A stretch of 28,581 bases of DNA from Bdellovibrio sp. (GTDB lineage: Bacteria; Myxococcota; SpSt-1050). The DNA lies in contig DYEF01000037.1 in NCBI GenBank assembly GCA_020725805.1, positions 1-28,581 of the forward strand, written 5' to 3'. Positions 8,401 to 15,700 of this stretch are shown piece by piece (position 1 is the first letter of the stretch; each line of letters starts with the position of its first letter). The translations under genes were made by a program, and so were the position numbers. Below the pieces are notes generated by a model. It saw only the letters and a program-made list of their open reading frames with translations. It ran no database searches and was not told the origin of the DNA.

Positions 8401-8533
8401 CAAAAGCAATCCTGCCTCGTTTGGATATACATTCACAATCTTTACGGAAACCACCTATGAAAACATACTTATTGCTGCCCCGTTTGTAAGGAGTTTCGGC
8501 GATTATATTTCGGAATTCTATATATACAGATAA
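5441..8533 (+). CDS. Large lipoprotein: Ig-like (SbsA/Big_5) repeats plus FG-GAP propeller
   Basis: This 1030-residue predicted surface or periplasmic lipoprotein has a basic start and hydrophobic core with lipobox LLIS ending at C20. Four bacterial Ig-like domains of the SbsA/Big_5 type begin near residues 33, 182, 286 and 386, each opening with a P-x-[DEN]-G-type motif and an I-x-F-[SN]-K/E strand. A fibronectin-like segment (~490-620) contains KGYTLVYAETPF and PYYFMLRATDG. The C-terminal ~400 residues are FG-GAP/integrin-alpha-like beta-propeller blades with calcium loops DFDNDGCQD, DLNQDGCVD and DLNGDSLPE, each near F/L-G-Y/F motifs. Several calcium loops carry a cysteine right after DG, paired with another about 35 residues on. 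It is first in a three-gene operon, 12 bp before the barrel gene. A role in adhesion or surface architecture is inferred. No protease or sugar-active domain is seen. Confidence 0.9.
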   Translation: MPLKKAFPFILSSLLLLISCADEYVAVGKEDMSPLYVTNTVPENGAAGVARDLAPLGAVVISFSKSLDEKFVNEGFFDFTCNGIRPESKITISEDKKTVSFKLKQGVILPERAFCRVVISKLIRDSAGLPFYLSENSVSASLIDIDGGTVTDTSQDSSQNTYQDKRTGEGDYILEFTTLFEPLKITSVSPEDRAKIPADAFSSFQGILIKFNKSLDEESVNISNFIIPGEPYELMLSEDKKDVTIKLAEGLKEGRTYNLTVMPFVSDESGILLGETYSFSFETELIRPEVTLIDPSDGVMNADYKLKSIRIEFNKDINPASVNENTVVLTNVEKYSVRYENKVAYIEDFLLKENRDYTVIVSSQIEDISGFTLEKTYYSNFRTTFDTPFVKTIFPSLGAKNVPSNLQSIDIEFSEDMDFGNIDAPMFLIRPEIRFSVAVTDSKTVKLMLKEPLLSGNSYNITVKSYLTDLSGIKMDKDFESDFTVSLLPDNNPPSDVVIYSKDITEPKDDRRRGFIIEWKAPASDIVDGKLTGKVKGYTLVYAETPFDKTEFSNMTELANIPTPSNPGDIQNITLYSLIDKENNEKPIIYNKPYYFMLRATDGTNFVYSNLLSAGILAERARVHQGTKYSGLSMKYISNFDKKDVFAIGDTDDSQNGKVVGSVGIYKLADGSLKELFRIYGKSENSLFGYQVESADFDNDGCQDLIVSAPLDGTGREGAIYIYAQSKNGSDCLFTPAEPVRISGGTKDSMFGLSLHKFVMNQKEHLLVGAPAYGDLNTGAAFIYMNRDNISEVPQSGDRIISGKVSGSSFGYSIFTDDLNQDGCVDIIISSPDALTKSRGSVYVLYSSSSVSGCLIQNTDISNASLKIDGVNDYERLGYNLLTNDLNGDSLPELIMSGRDEQNNSGLILIRNGKNGDILQIKGEAGGNFGFYLKGASDFRKDGCKGGTNDKCRDLFVSDEKLSKVYLLEGREDISGYTLSDLIPFTDKSNPASFGYTFTIFTETTYENILIAAPFVRSFGDYISEFYIYR

Positions 8534-8537
8534 GGAG
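8532..8537 (+). promoter_or_regulatory. Ribosome binding site that selects ATG 8546
   Basis: AAGGAG at 8532-8537 lies 8 bp before ATG 8546 but only 2 bp before the in-frame TTG at 8540. The ATG is therefore the more likely start for the barrel protein. Confidence 0.7.
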
Positions 8538-8545
8538 TCTTGCCT

Positions 8546-9718
8546 ATGAGATTATTTAATTTAGTAGTCTTATTCTCTTTTTTCCTGTTCCCTGTGATAT
8601 TATCATCGCAGGAACTGAAAATTACGAGCAAACACTCTGACTTTTCAATTTCAGAGCAGGGAAAACCACAAAAGTATATTCACCTCAAATCCGATCAGGA
8701 CCTTGTAATAAATGTCAGAGGTCCGATGTATATCAACATAAAATTCAGGGCACTTGTAAGTGCGGAGAAGAAGGGTAGTGCTACATTTACACTTTCATAT
8801 TTAAGAGATGGTGCCTTCAGGTCAAATAATGAGTACACATTGAAACTCGAGCCCAAAAAACAGAACAGAAAGATTGATGTGATTACAGAAGGCGGGTATT
8901 GGGCAACTGAGCACAGATGGATCCAGATCAAGGTTCCCGATGGTGAACATATATACCAGATTCCGCGGCCCGCGGAGCTTCCTGAAGGACTTATTCTGAA
9001 AGTTTATAAGGCTGAGAAAGAAGATTCTGCAATACTGGCAAAACCGGAGGTCTCCGATATCCCGATTGCGCCGATACCTGTAAAAAAAGAGGAGAAAGTA
9101 ATTGTTGCTGAAAAAGTCAGTGACAAGAAACCTGTTATAACTGCTGAAAATAAGGAAGTATCCCATAAGAGACCTGCGGAAAAAACCAGATATTTCAGCG
9201 CTGCATTGAAGGCAAATGTACTCATCCCCACAAGCAGGGTAGATTCTACCTACGCATTATCCCTCGACCTCAAATATATCAGTCCGCTCTTAAATAACCG
9301 TCTGGCATTCGGTATAGAGGCAGGTTACTATCCTCTCTCGGGAAGCGGAAAGAATATGGACCCCCAGATCGGGCTCTTCGAGTATTCCTTCTCTATAACG
9401 AATATTCCGGTCTTCATAGGCGCGGAGTATCTCCTTCCTTTGAATGCTCTGCCTCTGGGAATATATGTAAACGGCGGGTATGCGATGGTCTTTTCGTATT
9501 CTACCTCGAAGGTCTTCGAAGGAGAGAGTTATACCGACGGCATTGCATATGGTTATTATCTCGGCTCCGGTGTTCAGATATCGCCGGGTTACGGATTTAT
9601 TATCTCTGAGTTGAGATATTCAAGTGCTTATCTGAAATATGATACGAAAGTGGATATCGGGGAGACAGGGAATGTGGGCGGGACTAATTTCTATATAGGT
9701 TACAAACTCGTTTTTTAA
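8546..9718 (+). CDS. Outer-membrane beta-barrel protein with novel N-terminal domain
   Basis: Starting at ATG 8546 gives 390 residues; an in-frame TTG at 8540 would add two but is too near the ribosome binding site. A signal peptide (hydrophobic 3-20, SSQ cleavage region) has no lipobox cysteine. Residues ~23-148 form a beta-rich domain I do not recognise. Residues ~150-215 are a Lys/Glu/Pro/Val-rich linker that could span the periplasm. Residues ~216-390 alternate hydrophobic and polar residues with many Tyr and Gly, typical of a small (about 8-strand) outer-membrane barrel, and end in YKLVF, the C-terminal phenylalanine signal for barrel insertion. No cysteines are seen in the mature part. 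It sits between two large lipoprotein genes (12 and 13 bp gaps), so it may anchor or export them; this is inferred. Confidence 0.8.
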   Translation: MRLFNLVVLFSFFLFPVILSSQELKITSKHSDFSISEQGKPQKYIHLKSDQDLVINVRGPMYINIKFRALVSAEKKGSATFTLSYLRDGAFRSNNEYTLKLEPKKQNRKIDVITEGGYWATEHRWIQIKVPDGEHIYQIPRPAELPEGLILKVYKAEKEDSAILAKPEVSDIPIAPIPVKKEEKVIVAEKVSDKKPVITAENKEVSHKRPAEKTRYFSAALKANVLIPTSRVDSTYALSLDLKYISPLLNNRLAFGIEAGYYPLSGSGKNMDPQIGLFEYSFSITNIPVFIGAEYLLPLNALPLGIYVNGGYAMVFSYSTSKVFEGESYTDGIAYGYYLGSGVQISPGYGFIISELRYSSAYLKYDTKVDIGETGNVGGTNFYIGYKLVF

Positions 9719-9731
9719 GGAGGAATAAGAT

Positions 9732-12700
9732 ATGAGAAAGTATTTTGGTATTTTGATTTTTCTGGTTTTTGCAATCCTTTCCTGCAGTGACCAGCCATTT
9801 GTAGTAGGTGTAGATTCTCCGTTAAGGGTTGTGTATATATCCCCCACGGACTCTGCTCTGAATGTATCAAGGGATGTAACGGTTAAGATAGTCTTTTCCG
9901 AAGAGGTTGCAGAGAGCACACTATCAGAGAATGTAGTCCTTTATGACTATTCAAAAAAGGACGAGAGTATAAAGGTGGAGACTGACCTCACATATTCAAA
10001 AGAGACAAATACAGTCTCTCTCAAACCTAAAAAGAGCCTGAATTTTGCCACGCAATACCTTATCAGGGTAAAGTCGGGTCTGACCAAGGTGGATACGAAG
10101 GACTCCAAAGGCGGCAAGCTGTCAAGAGAGATAAGCGCGGTCTTTACAACGGAGTACATCGATGACCTGAAGGTAATTTCTGTATATCCTGCAAACGGTG
10201 CAACCGGTGTCTCTCCGGATGCAAGTATTGTGGTTACCTTCTCTGAGGCGATTGACAATACACCGCCCAGTTTCGACCAGACCTCTTCATTTGTAGTATG
10301 TGATACAGGAACGGCTGACTCTTATAAAGACGGTAAATGCAATACCCCGATTGCCGGCAACTGGACTTTCGACGAAAAGAAGCTGGTTGCTACATTCAGG
10401 CCGGAAGTAAGTTTCGGATATACAAGGTCTGTTAAACTTATTCTCTCAACTGCAATCCGTTCACAGAGGGCGAAGGACTTCGGAGACAAGGTTGGAAGCA
10501 CATACTACGGACATCTGAAGGCAGATTATACCGTTGATTTTATGACAAAGCTTTTAGACAGATTCGATGTCCTCTCTGTTTCACCGGCAAACGGCTCGAA
10601 TGGTGTCGGACTTGATTCACAGATAGTTATTAAATTCTCAGAGGCGGCCAATCCCGAATCTGTGATTTTTTACAATAAAAAGGGAGATGAGACATCTCTC
10701 AAGGATACAGCCACACTTTTTGTAGAGGATATAACAGATAACAAAAATGTAACGTCGTATTTTGTAAAAGGCGAGTGGGATTCGTCAAACAGGATTCTGA
10801 CTCTTACAAATATTGACCCGGAAGACGGTGAGACCAAAAGGGATTTCCCCTATTCGAGAAATATTAGAATTACGCTCAGCCCGAAGATCCAGTCCGTGAG
10901 AGGTAAGGCCCTTGTAAATCCGCCGGACGGGCTGAAGGCATCTCAGGGATTTCTCAATAACGGTGAGAGCGATTTCGTCTCCGCTTTTTCGACTATTGAC
11001 CCCCCCGAACTCCTGATCGTAAACAAAATACCGGATTCGGGTACAAAGAATGTATCAATCAGAAGTGATGTCAGGATTACATTCTCGGATGCCGTGAATA
11101 TTGCAACATTGGTCTATCCGCAGAGTATTGATTCGAAGGACTACACCTTCCGGATGACAGATATAACGGATATCGACAATCCTGTACTTGTCGAACCCTC
11201 TGACAGTGCAAACCCGTTCAGGATAAATTCCCAAACCCCCAATACGGTTATATTCGTACCGAAGTATCCTCTTGACTATCTGCATACATACCAGATCGAG
11301 ATTAAGGAGGGGATCGCAAGTGAGAGGGCTACGGATAAAAGTGGTTTCTTAAAGATTCCGCTTGTTTATAATTTTACAACAGAGGGTGTGGAGAAGTTTT
11401 TCATTACCTCTGTTAATCCGGAGGATGGCAGCGAAAATAATGGTATCTATTCGAAGACAAGGGTGAGATTCAACAGATCATTCAGAACGGATTCGCTGAA
11501 GACATTGGTATCGGGTGGAAATGTTACTGAGGTAAGCGGCAGGAGTATAACTGACAATAACGGGTCTTTTCTGCCTGAATCATTAAAAGGATATATAGTC
11601 AGATTTTCCGGTAATAACCTTTCGTGTTCCGGTTTTATCGTGAATAATACCGATAAATCTTTTGAGCTCTCGGAAAATCCGTCCTGTGGTGTCGACAATA
11701 CATTTACCTATGAAATCATTAAGCCCGCTCTGTTATTATCTAACTCATCCTCATATATAGAACCGGTGAGCACGGATGAACCGTTATTTTATTACAAGTC
11801 ATATCTCGCGTCCGGATTTGTAAGCAGCTCTGCGAGTCAGACGGTTACCGATAGTCAGAAATCTTTTGGTGCGGATGAACTAAAGGGTAAGGTGCTGAGG
11901 TTTGTCAGAGGAAAGCTAGCAGGTGAGAATTATCCAATTGAGTCGAATACTGCCGATACAATTACGATTAGCGGTCAGTTCCCGGACCTGCCTGATACTA
12001 CTTCGGAGTATATCATTGTAGAAAGTTCAGAGATAATGAAGAGCCTTATTACCTCATCTGACAGAAGGAGTGTCAGAATAGAAGGGTCTGATTTCGGTAT
12101 TGACGAACTTAAAGGACTCGAACTCTATGTCTTGGACGGGACAGGGAAGGGACAGGTCAGGGGAATTATCGCCAATGACAAAGATACAGTATTTGTTGAT
12201 GAAGACTTTGAGACGGCACTGGACAGCACCAGTCAGATTGCTGTAAGGGATGCAAGGGAGTTCATATTTGTCCCCAAAAATACCTTAGCATATAACTCGC
12301 TGATTAACGGAAAGGTTACGGATACAGTAAGAGGGTCAATCTCCGATTCACTCAATAATAAAACAGAAGAACTGAACTTTTCGTTTGGTATCATCAAGGC
12401 ACCCGAACTCGTAATTAAATCGGTTTCGCCATCAGATAAGGCAGATAATATCGACACAGAAGTTACGATAAAGGTCTTCTTCTCTGAATCAGTAGACCCC
12501 GCCTCAGTGAAAAAGGAATCCGGAAATATTCTTCTTCTTGACAGCAGCGCAAATCCGGTCGATTTCACTATTCTTCCCGTCGGGACTGAGACAGATAATA
12601 TCGAGATAATTCCTGTCAGAACCGCACTGAACCAGCCAAGACTTAAGTATTCTGAGCAATACTCGCTTACTCTTAAATCACAGATTACATCAGTAAGGGG

Positions 12701-15700
12701 CGGAGCGCTCGGAAGAGATTATTCGTTTACTTTCAAGACGATTGACCCGCCACCACTTGCAGTTCTGTATTCAGAACCATCGAATGCAGAGGGTAAAATT
12801 ACGACAGGTATCAAGCGAGAGACCCAGCAAAACAGCGGCATACCTACCTCTTTTGTAATTGCCTTCTCCGAAGGTTTGAAACAGGCGAATATAGATGCAA
12901 CATCCCTGATACTGGAGAATGTAAGCAATCTTGCAAATCCCTTCGATATTTCTCAGGCAGGGACGCCGATATTATATAGCACTCAATTTAATTCATCTGA
13001 TACCCCGCCAGATGGTTCACTGGGTAGGGGAGAGGATAATATCCTGACAATTACACCCTCTGACCTGATCGATTATTCTGCCGTTGTCAGAATTGTGATA
13101 AAAGGTCAGGATGACCCGCAGGGGACTGATTGTGCATCTGTTTCTACTTGCAGGACATCCGGTATATTTACGAGTGACAGGGCTACTTACGAGGGTGGAC
13201 AACTCAGGAATACAAAGGTCATCGTCTTCAGAATGGAAGACCCCGAGCCTTTGAGAATTATTCAGGTAGCATCTGAGAAAGGGAATCAGTATCTCCGAAG
13301 AAATCTCAGCGGCAGTACCGAATCGGTTCTTGTCAGATTCACTGAAGGAGTAAAACAGAGTTCGTTTAGTCTCAATAAGACCGTCTTCTTAGAGGACGTC
13401 ACAGGTGTTGCAGACCCGGTAAACGGAAATGCATTAGCAGCAATACCGGCCTCTGTCTCATTCCTCGACAATCAGGGGAATATTGCTTCCGATGACCCGA
13501 CTACAACAGACCTGATCGGTAAGGATTCTGTCGCAAAGATTTCTCCAAGTAGTTTACTTGGCTATGCAACAGTCGTGAGATTGAGAATCAAAGGCGATAA
13601 TCCGCCTTCATTTTCGGGAGTCTATTCCGACAGGGCAACAATAATTAACGGACAATTGCCTCGCTGTACACCTCAGTCCGGATACAACTGCAACAATCAG
13701 GGTGAATATGTATATCTTTTCAGTGTTGAGAGTATCAAAGACCTGTATGTAAAATCAGTAACACCGGGAGACGGCTCGACAGGGATTCCTCAGGATGCTA
13801 AAGATATTTCTATAGTCTTTTCAGAGCCACTGGATTGCACATCAGTCAGTTCCGGCAGCGTCAGGGTAGAGCAGGTATATCCTTCGCTCTCAACTATTTC
13901 AGGAGTATTGAATTGTAATAGTGATATAGTAACCTTTACCGCAAATCAGGGTTTTGGATACAGCAAGGATATAAGAGTCACTATCTCAACCGGTGTCAGA
14001 AGTTATGAGGCCCAGTTTGTAAATCCTGCAGCAGACCCGCTAATGGGACATATAAGGACATCATTTGTCTCTACTTTCTCAACCGAGGACCCGCCGGCTC
14101 CCTATATAGTCAGTATGAACCCCGGCCCCATATCCACGAATGTAGCCAGAGATTCTGAGGTCATTGTGACTTTTAATGAGGCACTAAATCCATCATCGGT
14201 TAATACTGCAAACTTCAGTATAACCGACCTTTCCTCGATGAGTATAATTACCTGCGCTACACTAGAGCTTATCAATTCCAATACAACTATCAGATGTGTA
14301 CCTGCCTCATTCTTTGCATATTCGCACAGTATCGCTGTTTCAATAAGAGGCGGCGCAACTGGAATCAGAAGTGCGATAGCAACGGAGAGAGGAGGGTGGT
14401 TTAATCCTGTTCCGAATCCGTACACTTACACATTCAGCATTATTGATATCCCTGTACTTACTGTACTTGCTACCAATTTCTCCGGAACTGAAAACTTTGC
14501 ACCGAATGCCAATCTCCAGATTATCTTCAGCAGCTATGTTAATTTTACGGATGTCGTTGGGAATCCGGCTGATATCGCAGATGATAAAATCATACTTGTA
14601 AAACAGTCCGATATAAATACCCGCATACCTGTTACAATCACGAATCCTGTAGCGGGCAGTGCAGGTTCTCCGTCTACTATAAGGATTACACCGACGGCAT
14701 CGCTTGACTATTCAACACAATATTCGGTCTTTGTCTTTGGTGGTTATCCTTCCGGTGTGTGCAGGCCCGAGAGAGACGGAACGAACAATGGAGGTTGCAT
14801 AGTTGACGAGGTAATATCGGGTACTCCGTATAATGGTCTCAGATTCGATTTTGCAGTCGCGAGTGCCCCGGGTCTTATGGTCGAATCTGTTGTGCCGCAG
14901 GATGAAGCAACAGGAATAGACAGAAAGCCCGAAATCAGAATAACTTTCAATAATCCGATTCAGTTTGGAACTGTAAGCGGGAATATATGTCTTACAAAGG
15001 GAGATAATCAATCTACCAACTGCTCCGGTCCCCTCGCGATTCCTCTCGACCCGTTTACTCAGATCGATTCAAGGACTGTATCAACCTATCCGTCAGGTGA
15101 GCTCGATTTCGATACTACATATACGATAGTTGTAACAAAAGGCGTAATAGATATATACGGAGATTCTCTCGATTCGTACTATACTTCGGTCTTTACAACT
15201 ATTACCTCCACACTCGTGCAGGATATTACAGTATGGGACGGGACACAGTATTCAAATTATATGTTCTATGACATCAACGATGCATACTTCAGAATCAGAT
15301 TTACAAAGGATATGGATACAACCACACTGAACAACGGAACCATCTATCTGACATACAGAGACGAGTTTGGCAGAATTGTTCCGCTCAGAGGGAATCTTGT
15401 ATGGGAGGTCGCTCCGAACGATAAGCGAATTTTGTATTTTACCCCTGATATCTACAATATTTCTGTGTGTGACGGAGGTGAGATATACGGATGGGGGAAT
15501 GACGGAAAGGTCAGCAATACAGCACCTGACCAGTTTACATCCTCATCGTATAATTTTGATGCGACATTTATCGGCAAAAAATTATATATCTCAGGCTCTG
15601 TAAACGGTTATAATGGTTATTATAATATAACAAATGTCAGTTCAGGAGCACTGGTTCTTGAAAATGCGTCATTCACTATTGCTGAGAGCGGGCTCGAATT

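Noticed and set aside
11000-11006. Seven-C tract in the giant gene (a similar one at 25170-25176), considered for phase variation
   Set aside because: It is short, encodes the recurring Asp-Pro-Pro domain junction, and the frame is intact; seven bases is weak evidence for slippage.
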